From Platanthera guangdongensis (taxonomy: Eukaryota; Streptophyta; Magnoliopsida; Asparagales; Orchidaceae): a stretch of DNA of 64,000 bases. The notes under the pieces were generated by a model, which saw nothing but the letters and a program-made list of their open reading frames with translations, was not told the origin of the DNA and did no database searches. Positions 33,570 to 45,130 of this stretch are shown one piece after another. Numbering within the stretch: position 1 is the first letter of the stretch; the number at the start of each line of letters is the position of its first letter. The translations under genes and the position numbers were made by a program. The stretch lies in the NCBI GenBank assembly GCA_039583875.1, contig CM077159.1:99313707-99377706 (forward strand), given 5' to 3'.

Positions 33570-34970
33570 GCGTCTGCCACCACATTCGCCTTCCCCAGGT
33601 GGTAGTGTATCGTGTACTCATAGTCAGATAGGAACTCCACCCATCATCTCTGGAGGATGTTTAATTCCTTCTGTGTATCTACATATTTCAGATTCTTGTG
33701 ATCCGAGAATATGTCGCAGCGCACCCCATAAATGTAATTCCGCCAAATCTTCAGAGCAAACACCACTGATCCCATCTCCAAGTCATGCACCAGGTAATTC
33801 TGCTCGTGCTTCTTCAGCTGGCGGGAGGCGTATGCTATCACATGCCCATGCTGCATCAGTACAACACCCATCCCTTGAAATGATGCATCTGTGTATACCT
33901 GAAATCCCTCCTTCCCAGATGGAAGGGCAAGGATAGGGGCCGACGTAAGCCGACCCTTCAACTCCTGGAAAGCTTCCTCATACTGCGACGTCCAAATAAA
34001 CAGAGTATCCTTCTTCATTAAAGAAGTGAGTGGGATGGCTATCTGTGAGAACCCCTGCTCAAACTTCCGATAGTACCCGACCAATCCCAGAAACCTCCGG
34101 ACATCCGTGGCCGTCTTCAACCGAGGCCAGTCCCACACAGCCTGAATCTTCACGGGATCCACTGCCAATCCCGCACCACTGATAATGTGGCCTAGGAAGG
34201 CCACCTCCGTCAGCCAGAACTGGCAGTTGCTGAACTTGGCATATAACTAATGCTCCCTGAGCTTCTCTAAAGTCACGGCCAGATGTTGTGCATGCTCTTC
34301 CTTCATCCTCGAATAAATGAGGATGTCATCTATGAACACAATGACAAATTTGTCGAGGTACGACTCGAACACCCAGCTCATCAAGCTCATGAAAGCCGAT
34401 GGCGCATTTGTGAGTCCGAAGAGCATCACAATAAACTCATATATGCAATATCTGCTGCTGAACGCCGTCTTCGGGATATCCTCTTCTTAAATCCGCAACT
34501 GATAATATCCCGATCTCAGATCCATCTTCGAGAACCAGTGTGCTCCCTCTAGCTGGTCAAATAGCTCATCGATCCTTGATAGTGGATAGGTGTTTCAGAC
34601 CGTCAACCGGTTTAGTGCACGATAGTCGATGCACAACCTAAGGGTCCCATCCTTCTTCTTCACGAAGAATACCAGCGCTCCCCAAGGCGAGGAGCTCGGC
34701 CTAACAAATCCAACCTCCACCAGCTCCTGCAGCTGGCTCCTAAACTCCACCAGCTCCTTTAGAGCCATCTCATAGGGAGCCCTAGACACAGGCTTTGCTC
34801 CAGGAACCAACTGAATCTGGAAGTCCTTCTCCCGGTGCGGTGGTAATCCTGGTAGCTTCTCTGGAAATACATCCGCAAAGTCCCGCACCACTGCTATATC
34901 AACAACCGTCGTCTTGACCTCGACCATCTCAAAGAACACCTGATAAACCTCATCTCCCTACAAGTGGGCC
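33570..34970 (-). pseudogene. G2 reverse transcriptase and RNase H
   Basis: Landmarks are [61 protein letters not shown] and the RT active site [11 protein letters not shown] near 34325. After these come [34 protein letters not shown] and, at the end, KANVVADALSRK. Breaks lie at about 34595 and 34430-34490, at 34247, and near 33642. RNase H is the best preserved part, and unlike G1 it keeps the SDHKNLKY block. Confidence 0.9.
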
Positions 34971-35055
34971 TTGACGTCCTGAGTAGTAGATAACATCCTA
35001 CGAGAGATGGGATTAATACCTTCGAAAGTCGCGAAGGTGTCGTCATATCTCAACA

Positions 35056-35436
35056 TGTTAGAAAGTAGAGACAAGAAGTGAAAAGTAGAGAACAAGTGAA
35101 TAAACTTTTGAATAATTGAAATTTTATTATCCAAAAAAGATATCTATTACAAAGGTATGCCCTCCTTTATATAGAATGGAGGAGAGATGAGAGAATACAA
35201 ATAAGAGATGTGGGACTATAATTTACAGGACAAGCGGACTATACAAAACAAACCGCACAAGCCGCGCGGTTAGACAATAGGGCTAACCGCACGGCTACCA
35301 CCAGAGAGGAAGAAAGACTGCCAGGGCAGACCGCCAGACCGCCCGGTCTCCAAGCCGACTGAGACAAACCGCCAGACCGCGCGGTCTTCAACCCGCCAAG
35401 ATAAGCCGCCAGACCGCCCGGTCACCAACTTCAACA
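35056..35436 (-). repeat. 3' LTR of C2
   Basis: The LTR is 381 bp. A minus-strand TATATAAAGG box lies at 35164-35173. The plus-strand right half is built of GCCAGACCGCCCGGTC-type repeats and CCGCGCGGTT palindromes. It differs from the other LTR at four transitions. Confidence 0.95.
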
Positions 35437-35449
35437 CTCCCCCTCAAGC
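35437..35449 (-). other. Polypurine tract of C2
   Basis: On the minus strand GCTTGAGGGGGAG ends directly at the 3' LTR. Confidence 0.9.
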
Positions 35450-38400
35450 TGGAGCATATATATCGATCATGCCCAGCTTGTCGCAGATGTGGAAAAAGGA
35501 AGCGGACACCGGCTTGGTGAAGACGTCTGCCAACTCGTTGTCGGACGTGACAAATGGAGTGCAAATCTGTTTCTTCAATATTTCTTCTCGAATAAAATGA
35601 CAGTCGACTTCTATGTGTTTTGTTCTCTCATGAAAGACCGGATTTTTGGAAATGTATATCGCGGCCTTATTGTCACAGAACATAGGAAGAGGATAGTTGT
35701 AAACCTCTCCTAAGTCAAGCATGAGAGCCCGCAACCACTTCAACTCACATGTAGTCGATGCCATGCTACGATATTCAGCCTCTGCACTAGACCTGGAAAC
35801 GACAGACTGTTTCTTGCTCTTCCAACTCACAAGATTGCCTCCAACAAATGTGCAGAAACCTGAAGTCGATTTGCGGTCCCCTTTGTCATCCGCATAGCTT
35901 GAATCAGAGTAAGCTTCAACCCTTAGGTGACCATTCTTCTGAAATAGGAGTCCTTTCCCTGGAGCAGCTTTAATATACTCTAATATCCTCAGAGCAGATT
36001 GTAGATGACACTCTCTCGGAGCTTGCATGAACTGGCTCACCTTGCCAACAGCATAGGAGATGTCGGGTCTGGTTACCGTGAGATATATGAGCTTGCCCAC
36101 CAGACGCCGGTATCTCGTAAGATCAAAGAGAAGAGGTGAGTCATCTGTCCAAGTTTTGTCTTCTCCAGCAGCCATAGGACAACGTGCAGGTTTAGCACCA
36201 GTGAGTCCTGCATCCTTTAAAAGATCAAGAGCATACTTCCGTTGTGAAAGGACCATGGAGTTGGGCTTTCTAGAGATTTCAATCCCCAGAAAGTATTTCG
36301 GGGAGCCCATATCCTTTGTAACTAGATGTTGACGAAGGTGTTTCTTGGTCATTAGTATCCCATCCTGGTCATCGCCAGTAAGAAGAATGTCATCAACATA
36401 AACTGCAAGAACAACAAGACTAGAGGCGGTTTTCCGAACAAACAAGGAGTGATCTGCTGAGCTTCGTGTAAAACCAATGGCCGCAACAATGCCACTGAAC
36501 TTGTCAAACCAGGCACGAGGACTCTGCTTGAGGCCATAGATAGCCTTCTTTAGCCGGCATTCCCGTGTCTCCCCCTGAGCAACATACCCAGGAGGTTGCT
36601 CCATGTAAACAGCTTCCTGCAGATCTCCATAGAGGAAGGCATTCTTAACATCTAGCTGCGAGATGGGCCAATCCCTGTTGACAGCCACAGAGAGAAGAAC
36701 CCGAATAGTGCTGAGGCGAGCCACGGGCGAGAAAGTGTCAAAGTAATCAACCCCATAAGTTTGGGTAAAACCCTTGGCAACCAGGCGAGCCTTATAACCA
36801 TCCACACTGCCATCCGGGAGAAACTTCACCACGAAGACCCAGCGACAACCAACAACATCGGTGCCGAAAGGAGGCGGAACAAGGGTCCAGGTACCCCGTT
36901 CAGTGAGAGTAGCAGTATCCTCATCCATGACAACTTTCCAGTGAGGAATAGTAAGGGCCTCCTGGTAGGAACGGGGGGTGGTAGTGGCCGAGATAGCCAG
37001 GGCAAAGGCTCGGCGAGCAGGGGTAAGGCGATCGTAGGAAACAATCGCAGCAAGAGGATGGTGGGTACAAGCCCGAACCCCTTTGCGAAGAGCAATCGGG
37101 AGATCCAGGTCAGCAGGTGCCTCAATATCCGGAGTATCCATGGTGGAGAGAGCTGGACCGGGAGTAGAGAGAGATGGCAGCGGAGTGGAGGGAGAAAGCG
37201 GAGTAGAGGGTGGAGATGAGGAGGATGGGGAAGACGGTGGAGTGGGTGGAGAGGACGGAACCTCAGTGGGAGCAGAGGGAATGGATGGGTTGGTATGAGA
37301 AGTAGGAGCAGGAGGAGAAGAAGAGGAAGCGGGAGAGAAGTAAGATGCATTGGTAAAGAAGGTGACATCCGCAGAGACAAATTGCTTGCGGGTAACAGGG
37401 TCAAAGCAACAATAGCCTTTCTGAGTGGGAGAGTAGCCCAGAAAGACACATTTGGTGGCACAGGGTGAGAGTTTATCACGGGTGGCAGCGGGAGAGTGCA
37501 CAAAAGCGGTGCACCCAAAGATGTGTAGAGGAAGAGGAAAGGGATCCTTGTCCGGATAAAGAATGGAGAAGGGGGTAGCACCGTGGAGAACGGTGGAGGG
37601 AAGACGATTGATGAGATAGCAGGAGAGAAGGACAGCATAGCCCCAATAGGAGCGAGGAACATGCATTTGAGTCATCATAGTGCGAGCGACATCAAGGAGG
37701 TGACGGTTTTTGCGTTCCGCCACCCCATTTTGTTGTGAAGTGTAAACACAGCTGGTTTGACGAATAACACCATGGCGAGTGCAAAAGGAGGAGAAGTCGT
37801 GGCTAAGATACTCCTTAGCATTGTCAGAACGAAGGATTTTAATAGACGTAGCAAACTGAGTTTTAACCATTGAATAAAAGGAGGTCCAAACAGAGAACAA
37901 CTCGGAGCGATCTTTAAGAAGATATACCCACGTAGATCGAGAGAAATCATCAATGAAGGTGACAAAATAGGAACTGCCCCGACCGATGGTGAGGGTAGGA
38001 GCGGGACCCCATATGTCAGAGTGAACGAGGTCGAACGGATGGGAAGAGCCCCGACTTTGCGTTGGTGGGAAGGAGGAGCGGTGATGTTTGCCAAGTTGAC
38101 ATGCATCACAGTTTAGAGGAGGATGATTAGGAGGGAGGTGCGGCAGGAGCTGTCGTAGAAGGCGGGGAGGAGCATGTCCAAGGCGAAGATGCCATTGGAG
38201 AAGATCTGTAGAGGAGGAGGAGAAGGCGGATAGAGCAGAAATGTTGTCGAGGAAGTAGAGGCCACCACTCTCAGTCCCGGTAGCAATCATCCGTTGGGAG
38301 TCCGGATCCTGAAAAGCACAAGAGGTAGGGGTGAATGTGACAGAACACCGTAGTTGCTTGCATAAAGAAGTAACCGATAATAAATTGCACGGAAACTTGG

Positions 38401-38839
38401 GCACATAGAGGGTATCAGCCAAGCAGAGAGATGGAGTGACTTGAACCATGCCCGTCCCATGGACCGGGGAGGGAGATCCATCAGCGACAATGACCGGGGG
38501 CAACTGAGCCTGTGTGTCAAGAAGAGAGAAACATTGAGGGTTGCCTGTCATATGATTTGTTGCACCAGAGTCGATGAGCCAGCGTCCGCGAGTCACAACA
38601 TGAGCACTACCAGAAGAGGTGACCACGGAGGCGGACAGGCTGGAGGAGAGGAAAGCCATGGAAGCAAGAGAGTAGCAAACCGCGACGAGAAGAACAAGCC
38701 GCGAGAAGAGAATAGAGCACCAAGCCGGGCGACCAGAAAATAGGCCGGGCGGGTAGGAAGGACGCTTCCAAGAAGTCGAGCAAAGCAGAGGGAAAGAAGT
38801 CGCACGACCTGAAAAAATCGGGCGAACAGAGGAGAACAA
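35444..38839 (-). CDS. C2 Pol polyprotein (protease-integrase-RT-RNase H)
   Basis: The uninterrupted frame is 1131 residues. Protease active site DSGATNH is at 90-96. Integrase zinc finger is at about 217-248 (HLRLGH, CDACQLGKHH), and the DDE triad is D275, D339, E375 with the exact 35-residue D-E spacing. A Pro/Ser-rich linker (500-565) follows. RT spans about 640-880 with LDVKNAFLYG and YVDDILL at 814-820. RNase H spans about 975-1100 with YSDSSYADD, SSAEAEYRSMA and FCDNKAA, closing with a KHIEVDCHFIRE block. All catalytic residues are present. The first ~60 residues are a translation of the upstream CCGCGCGG-type repeat, so Met-61 or a fusion to lost Gag is a better natural boundary. Gag is absent. 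It could still supply enzymes in trans. Confidence 0.93.
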   Translation of the reverse strand: MFSSVRPIFSGRATSFPLLCSTSWKRPSYPPGLFSGRPAWCSILFSRLVLLVAVCYSLASMAFLSSSLSASVVTSSGSAHVVTRGRWLIDSGATNHMTGNPQCFSLLDTQAQLPPVIVADGSPSPVHGTGMVQVTPSLCLADTLYVPKFPCNLLSVTSLCKQLRCSVTFTPTSCAFQDPDSQRMIATGTESGGLYFLDNISALSAFSSSSTDLLQWHLRLGHAPPRLLRQLLPHLPPNHPPLNCDACQLGKHHRSSFPPTQSRGSSHPFDLVHSDIWGPAPTLTIGRGSSYFVTFIDDFSRSTWVYLLKDRSELFSVWTSFYSMVKTQFATSIKILRSDNAKEYLSHDFSSFCTRHGVIRQTSCVYTSQQNGVAERKNRHLLDVARTMMTQMHVPRSYWGYAVLLSCYLINRLPSTVLHGATPFSILYPDKDPFPLPLHIFGCTAFVHSPAATRDKLSPCATKCVFLGYSPTQKGYCCFDPVTRKQFVSADVTFFTNASYFSPASSSSPPAPTSHTNPSIPSAPTEVPSSPPTPPSSPSSSSPPSTPLSPSTPLPSLSTPGPALSTMDTPDIEAPADLDLPIALRKGVRACTHHPLAAIVSYDRLTPARRAFALAISATTTPRSYQEALTIPHWKVVMDEDTATLTERGTWTLVPPPFGTDVVGCRWVFVVKFLPDGSVDGYKARLVAKGFTQTYGVDYFDTFSPVARLSTIRVLLSVAVNRDWPISQLDVKNAFLYGDLQEAVYMEQPPGYVAQGETRECRLKKAIYGLKQSPRAWFDKFSGIVAAIGFTRSSADHSLFVRKTASSLVVLAVYVDDILLTGDDQDGILMTKKHLRQHLVTKDMGSPKYFLGIEISRKPNSMVLSQRKYALDLLKDAGLTGAKPARCPMAAGEDKTWTDDSPLLFDLTRYRRLVGKLIYLTVTRPDISYAVGKVSQFMQAPRECHLQSALRILEYIKAAPGKGLLFQKNGHLRVEAYSDSSYADDKGDRKSTSGFCTFVGGNLVSWKSKKQSVVSRSSAEAEYRSMASTTCELKWLRALMLDLGEVYNYPLPMFCDNKAAIYISKNPVFHERTKHIEVDCHFIREEILKKQICTPFVTSDNELADVFTKPVSASFFHICDKLGMIDIYAPA

Positions 38840-39360
38840 GTCGCACGGCCAAAGATGAGGCCGAGGCGACTAGCAAGCAGAAGCGGGTAGAAGGCAACAA
38901 GAAGAAAGCGGCTAAAAGGCAGGCAAAGGTCCAGCGGGGAAGAGGTCGCGCGGACTGAGAAGGCCGAGCGAACAGAAGAGAAGAGAAGAACAGGTGACCG
39001 CGACCAAGATTCGGGTGAAAAAGGAACAACCCGCACGGTCAGGCAGATCACAGCAGCAAACCGCGAGTATAGAGACAAGACCCGCGGACAGAGACAGACC
39101 GCAATGACTAGGAAGTCGGAGAGGCAAGAAAGAACAAGGAGCGTGGTGACAACGAAACAGGTCGCTGCGACAAAGAGTAGTAGGAGAAGAGAACCAAGAA
39201 GAAGCAAGCCGCGCGAACAGGTCGGCGTACAGAAACAAGCCGCGCGGATAGAAACAAGCCGCGCGGATAGAAGAGAGGGCAAGCCGCGAATCAAGTCGCA
39301 GAACGCGGAAAACAAGTCGCGAACAACAGAGGGCACACAGAATCAGGAGGAAATGACCGT
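38660..39360 (-). repeat. CCGCGCGG-type degenerate repeats replacing C2 gag
   Basis: About 700 bp consist of loosely repeated units reading on the plus strand AACAAGCCGCGCGGATAGA and variants (two near-identical units around 39234-39270), mixed with purine-rich filler. CCGCGCGG and TCGCGCGG also occur in the C2 LTR. Frames through it on both strands are low-complexity and lack any UBN2 or CCHC feature, so no gag is present. Confidence 0.8.
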
Positions 39361-39364
39361 GTCC

Positions 39365-39374
39365 TCTGATACCA
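39365..39374 (-). other. Primer binding site of C2
   Basis: On the minus strand TGGTATCAGA begins immediately after the 5' LTR and matches initiator Met-tRNA priming. Confidence 0.93.
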
Positions 39375-39755
39375 TGTTAGAAAGTAGAGACAAGAAGTGA
39401 AAAGTAGAGAACAAGTGAATAAACTTTTGAATAATTGAAATTTTATTATCCAAAAAAGATATCTATTACAAAGGTATGCCCTCCTTTATATAGAATGGAG
39501 GAGAGATGAGAGAATACAAATAAGAGATGTGGGACTATAATTTACAGGACAAGCGGACTATACAAAACAAACCGCACAAGCCGCGCGGTTAGACAATAGG
39601 GCTAACCGCACGGCTACCACCAGAGAGGAAGAGAGACTGCCAGGGCAGACCGCCAGACCGCCCGGTCTCCAAGCCGACTGAGACAAACCGCCAGACCGCG
39701 CAGTCTTCAACCCGCCAAGACAAACCGCCAGACCGCCCGGTCACCAACTTCAACA
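39375..39755 (-). repeat. 5' LTR of C2
   Basis: The LTR is 381 bp with the minus-strand TATATAAAGG promoter box at 39483-39492. This copy would drive transcription leftward into pol. The flanking TSD CAACA is at 39756-39760. Confidence 0.95.
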
Positions 39756-39797
39756 CAACACAACCTTCCTCACCGGGCAGTCTATCTGGGCGTGGTT

Positions 39798-40064
39798 CTA
39801 GGTGAGCCATGTCATGCCTAGAACCAGGTCGAAGTCTGGCATCCTCAAGACCGTTGCTGTGGCCTCAAGTGTCATACCATCAATCATCACCTTTAGGAGG
39901 CACTTAATAGTAGCTAAGACCTCTATCCCGTTGGGGAGATGCACCCTCCTGGCGACTCTGAAATAATGTCGGACTCCCTCCAGTCCCTTTACAAACTCCT
40001 CAGAGATGAAATTGTGCGACGCCCCCGTATCCACCAAGGTGTGGGCAGGTTTGCCACACACCAT
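39798..40064 (-). pseudogene. G2 retropepsin-like protease
   Basis: The minus-strand frame of 88 residues has HTLVDTGASHNFIS (DTG active site) and the C-terminal FDLVLGMTWLT block. It is nearly intact over this domain. It was separated from its RT by the C2 insertion. The adjoining ~30 bases to 39761 continue the linker. Confidence 0.88.
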
Positions 40065-41240
40065 AACTATTCCTATTTATTTAAATATGGTTAGATAACT
40101 GAACCTATGGTTTTCTTTCCTAGTATGCTACTGTTGTTTGTTGTTTCAAATATTCCAAAAGTAAATAACAACACAAAATTAACAGCATACATGCAATCAC
40201 CCTGCCCGGGTCCCGAGGTGGAGCCAAGTCCAGAGCATACACCTGCTCCCTATCTTGCCACTTATCTTCACCATGGAAACCACGTCCTCTTCCACGGCCT
40301 CAACCTGCAAACTACTGTGCGGGTGGGGCAGCCTGCGGTGCCGGTAGAGGTGCCCCCTTCATGGGGCAGTTTCTCCGTATGTGCCCTACCTGATGACAGT
40401 TATATCACTGGGGTGGAGGAAGTGCCACACCTCCATACCTCTATATCTCCCTCACCTGAAGAGGTTGAGGGGCCAATACCTCTGGATGACTAGGTTCCCG
40501 TCTCACCTCTTGGCGGGGCTGGTCCTCTGCCATTCTCTCATCTGCAAAGCGGCCCCTCTACCGATCATTCCTGCCTCCCTAACTCTGATCCTCAGTTGGC
40601 CTCTTCCGGCCTCGAGTCGTGTGCCAATCAGCCTCTAAACTCTTTGCCATCTCCAGAATCCGAGGTATAGGCCCATAGGATACAAACAAAAGAGCCTCTC
40701 TCAGGTCCTCTCGAAGGCCCTTATATAACATCTTTGTATACCATGCTTCGTCCAGCTGATAGGAGTCCGTAAACTGGGCTAAGAGATTGAACTCCCGGTG
40801 GTACTCCCCCATCGTCCTATTGCCTTGCCTCAACTGCAGGAACCTGTCTTCCAGCTCATCTCTTGCCGACTGTATAATGAAGTGCTCCAACAGTGCGGCA
40901 CTGAACTCCTCCCAAGTAATGTCAACAACCTCCCGATCCATAAATGTCATATCCAGAAGTGTCTTCCACCATCTCTTGGCATGACACTCCAAGCAGGGGA
41001 CCACCAAAGGTACCCTCTCCTCCCACGGGCACCGTATCCTGGTCAAAATCTCGAACATGATATCCAGCCACTCTTCCATCCTCACAGCCGTCTCCTTCCC
41101 AATGTAAGATGGGGGAGAGAGTCCTCAGAAGATGCTCAACCAATTGGCCCCCGGGTTCGGCTGTGGAGCCGGGGCCTACTGGGCCCTGAAGGCCTGCAGA
41201 ATGGCCGTCAGAGTCTGCCCCATCTCTGACTGTAGGAAAT
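40065..41240 (-). pseudogene. G2 gag with decayed zinc knuckle
   Basis: Minus-strand gag begins near 41235 with the QTLTAILQAF region, then LSPPSYIGKETAVRMEEWLD. Next are the core CHAKRWWKTLLD, FSAALLEHFI and GEYHREFNLLAQF, followed by YKGLREDLREAL. A Lys/Arg-rich linker follows. The knuckle near 40365-40415 reads YNCHQVGHIRRNC, with the expected first Cys codon changed to TGA. About 300 bases of Pro/Gln-rich linker lead to the protease. Stops and shifts are few but present. Confidence 0.85.
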
Positions 41241-41544
41241 GAGGTGGGAGCCGAAGGAGGTGGTGCAATATTCGGAGTTTTCTGAGCTCTGCCCTGCGGC
41301 GTAGAATGTGTTGGGGGCTGCAGGCCAATTATAAAAAAAAATTGACCCAAACCTAGTTAAAGGTGGACATTTACATGTGATCCCCCATATGGGCACACCA
41401 CAGCTTCTGCTGCTTAGTTTGTCCCCAAACTAAACTCGAGCGGGGGTGACCCAGGGTTAGTGGACTTTTACTCTTTTGATCGAGGTTTCGTGCAAAAGAA
41501 GTGTGGTGGGCCCATAACCCACAGGTCCGAGGATCTAAACCTCC

Positions 41545-41555
41545 CTTTGATACCA
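41545..41555 (-). other. Primer binding site of G2
   Basis: Minus-strand TGGTATCAAAG lies three bases inside the 5' LTR edge and resembles the Met-tRNA complement. The 300-bp leader between it and gag shows no feature. Confidence 0.8.
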
Positions 41556-43479
41556 GTTTGTAAGACCCTCTTTTTTGCAAAACCAACTGGGTCTTATTCC
41601 CAGAACCGCCGCTTTGCGGGGACACCAACACACACGGGAAGGTAGTCACTACAAAACGCCGATCCTGCCGGCCACACCGATCACAGAAAGGAAGAGTAAA
41701 AGTATAAATAGTACATGAGTAAAGTAAAACTCAATTCTTGTCCACCAGAATCACATATATATAAAAAAATCTCCACGAAGGGAGAGTCCACAGAAATGAT
41801 AAAACAAAGTAATACAAAGGGATCCTGCCCGATACATCAAATCCTCACTACAAATCACTCAATCGTGGAAGCAAATCTATAATATGTACCAAGGATCGGG
41901 ACTCACTATCCTTGCTGGCAGAACTCCCGTGCTAGACTATCTCATCTCCAAGCGCACCGACCTCTGGGGCTGCACCTCCTAGTGCGGCTCCACGATCCCC
42001 TAAAATGATTTGGTCAACGGCCGTTAGTCTAAAAGACTAAGTCCTATCATCCCCCACCCCTCCCCCATGGCTCCTAGGCACCGAGCGGAGAGGAGGAAAG
42101 TGAAGGTAATGCAGGTGGAGAGTAACAAAGTAAGCAGGTGATGACGAAACTAGTCTAACATGAGCATATATCCATAACAAGTATAACTAAGCAGTAGTAG
42201 GTAAGCAATATACACGTGAACAAGTGAATAAGTACAGTATGAGAAAGTAAACTAGGAAAGTAACCAAGACCTATAGGAATGCCCATACAAGCTTATAAAC
42301 CATGTGGTCGTTCTGCAAGGTCTATTATATAAAGCGTCCCATACCACTTTATATAATAGGTGTCAGGGGTTATATGCAATGATGATGCTATGAAATGCAA
42401 GTATGCCATGATGTGAATCATGCAAATGCAACAAACACACTCGACTCTGTGCACACAGACCCTTAGTTCCCCCTTTTTGGAGCCTAACCTCCCAGGATAC
42501 CTCAGTAGTGGGAAACATAAGCGGTGGGTTGGGCCTCACCCACCTTTAAACCGTTATCAACACTACCAGTCAAACCTATCGTACGCCTCGGCACTGGTGC
42601 ACTAAGCAGAGCTCCTATATACTCTTGCCGGTTACCGTACCAGACTTATTTGGCCAAGTGCAAAACCATACCTGCTGAGCCAACGTATTGGGGTCGGTAG
42701 ACGACTTTCCAATACCGAAGACCCACCAACTTATATCTTATGTACATGCAACATTAATGTATTTCCCACCGAGCCAAAGCTCCCCGGACTATCCCATCCA
42801 TGATAAATATCTACCGAGCCAAAGCTCCCCGGACTAACCCATCCGACACAAATATCCACCAAGCCGTCAGCTTATCGGGCTAACCTGCCCATCACCAAAA
42901 CCACCGAGCCTACCGCTCGTGAGAACTAATCTAACTCCCACAACATCGGGGAGTGTGAGTGTAAGTGTAACCCTAGAGTATTTCTAATTACTCTTGTAAT
43001 CCATTTAGTCTTACGACTTACGTTAACCTTGGACTGCCTAGGGCATTCCCTGTGAAGGGCTCTCGAGGGTACTAGGAACTACGATGGACTGAAGTCCAAA
43101 GCTCCCTTTTGCAAGGCACTTACTATTATTGGTTATTACCCAATTCCCGATCCCTTTTAACATTATTCTGGATCTAACCCTAGTGTAATTTGACTTTCTC
43201 TCTCCACAGGAAAGACGATCTTTCGTCAATCCCGAGCACTTCTTAACACCAGTCAACCCATCACTCTCCTCATCATGACTCATAATGAAGCTCTCTTTTT
43301 CACCTTACCACATCAGTATACAATCAACCCAACTCCCTATGTCCATTCCACATGTTATCACAATTTCCGCAGTTTTACTAAATGCAGACCAACCTAAGCT
43401 ATATGATGTACACGACATGAGGTACTCCAAATTCTCATCCAAAGGCCCTAATAAAATTATTGAGGGTCTTTTATGATAC

Positions 43480-45130
43480 ATTTAGCCTAAATCCAGAGAC
43501 TTGTAATTTTCCTAATTAATTTAGCATTTAATAAATGTTTCCAAAAATTAGGCCATGAGTAATTTTGAACATGAAGTACTATATTTCCTTAAGTTATGGC
43601 CTCCCAATAATTATTAATACCATATGATATTAAAATGTCAGTGAATACCAAATTTCACAGCTTTTTATAAATGTAATGACCTCTAAATAATTAATTCATG
43701 GTAATTCAAATAATTAGAGTTAATGAAGGGAGTACCATAAATCGTAGTCCAAATATTATATAAAAATAATCAGAGACTTATAATGACCATAAAACACTAC
43801 TGACTAAGTTTCATGCAATTCCAAGATCAGTGAAACATGTATATAAATACTTTAAATAATTCCATTAAAGTGCACTTTGTGAAGCAACATTCTTATAAAC
43901 TCATCTAAATAACATGTAATAATTTTCTAGACTTTATTATGCCCTAAAAGATTCTCTGGCCAGTAACACAATTTTCCAGTAAGATATAATATTTATTATA
44001 TATTTATCAAAATAAGGTGCACTAGTTCACTTTACACACGAAGTACTAAGAGAAAAAAGCCCAAATGATCAAAATAATTCACTAGTGCCTACAAATGGTA
44101 TTTGATTAACTTTGCCAGAGTTTCATATCATCCTAAGACAATTAAACCATAGTTACTTCAAAATCATCAACAAGGGCAAGGTGAAGATTATACCTACAAG
44201 TATGAGCTACTGTTTTCCAAACATCCTATAATAATTTTCACAGATCAATATCATTATAAAATTACTCCTATCAAAATCTCATAAAAATAAAAAATCAAAT
44301 GACCAATTATTTATTCGATAAGGTGTATAGACCTAATTAATTTCCTAGTGATTAAATTATGGTGTATGTGTCCAAATACTACCAAACCCCTTCCTAGGGC
44401 ATTTAACCACCCTAATATCACATGGACTAAACACCAAGTCCATACGAGGACATATCACCCCATGTCCTTCACAAACCCCCAAAGTTCATCCTTAGGGTTT
44501 AAAGTAGGGTTCTAAGGCAAATCCACCCTAATCCACCCCAAACTCCATGTGAGGCTGTTTAAGTTCATAAAAAATTAGTGACCCAATTTTCAACCTCTGT
44601 TGAGGTGATCTGGTCACTCAACAACACAAGGGACAATTTAACCTAATTACCCCTTTTTGTGCTAGGCTAGGGTTTACCAAATTCCAAACCAAATCATCTC
44701 CAAATGGGATGAAATTTAATAAAGAGTCCTATATTAACCCAATGAACCACTCACCAAAATTTGGGAGAGTTTGGAGGTCATCAGTCCCTTTAGATAATTC
44801 ATACATGTGTTATTAAATTTCTACAAAAAGTTTAGGAAAATGTTTTCCAAAAATTCCCATTTTTGGACATGTGATAGGTATATTAAGAGTGACACCCACC
44901 CAAAATTTAAAGTGATTTGGATGGATGGACTATTGGGGGCACTCAAAACAATCTCTGGTCTAGCCTAGGTATAGACCTCACCAAAATGAGTGCTGTGGTC
45001 TGACCTGAACTCCAAATTGGTTCAAACCAATTTTAAAATAAACTAGACTCAAAGGGCTACAAATTATGTGTAGACCACGTTTTCATAAAAGGAATCTAAG
45101 TATTTGTAGTTAAATTCCAAAGGTAACTGA
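43480..45130. other. AT-rich segment inside G2 5' LTR
   Basis: About 1.65 kb is markedly AT-rich with no long frame, tandem repeat or terminal inverted repeat that I could see. It may be ordinary LTR sequence or an old insertion whose ends are no longer visible; the matching part of the other LTR is deleted, so it cannot be compared. Confidence 0.4.

Larger units (their letters stand above)
35056..39755 (-). mobile_element. C2: complete young Ty1/copia element lacking gag
   Basis: The element is 4700 bp with two 381-bp LTRs (TGTTAGAAAG...TTCAACA on the plus strand), PBS, polypurine tract and the perfect 5-bp TSD CAACA (35051-35055 and 39756-39760). The LTRs differ at only four sites by my reading, all C/T or A/G transitions, about 1 percent, so it is the youngest insertion here. 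It has a single undamaged pol frame of 1131 codons. The space where gag should lie (38660-39360) is degenerate repeat with no gag or zinc-knuckle motif, so it needs Gag from another element. Confidence 0.95.

Noticed and set aside
36826..37662. Plus- and minus-strand open frames (up to 278 codons) overlapping C2 pol
   Set aside because: They are other-frame shadows of the intact copia frame and have Leu/Pro/Arg-rich low-complexity translations.
38593..39336. 247-codon minus-strand frame upstream of C2 pol as a possible gag
   Set aside because: It is hydrophobic and Arg-rich with no UBN2 or CCHC feature, and the DNA is a degenerate CCGCGCGG-type repeat.
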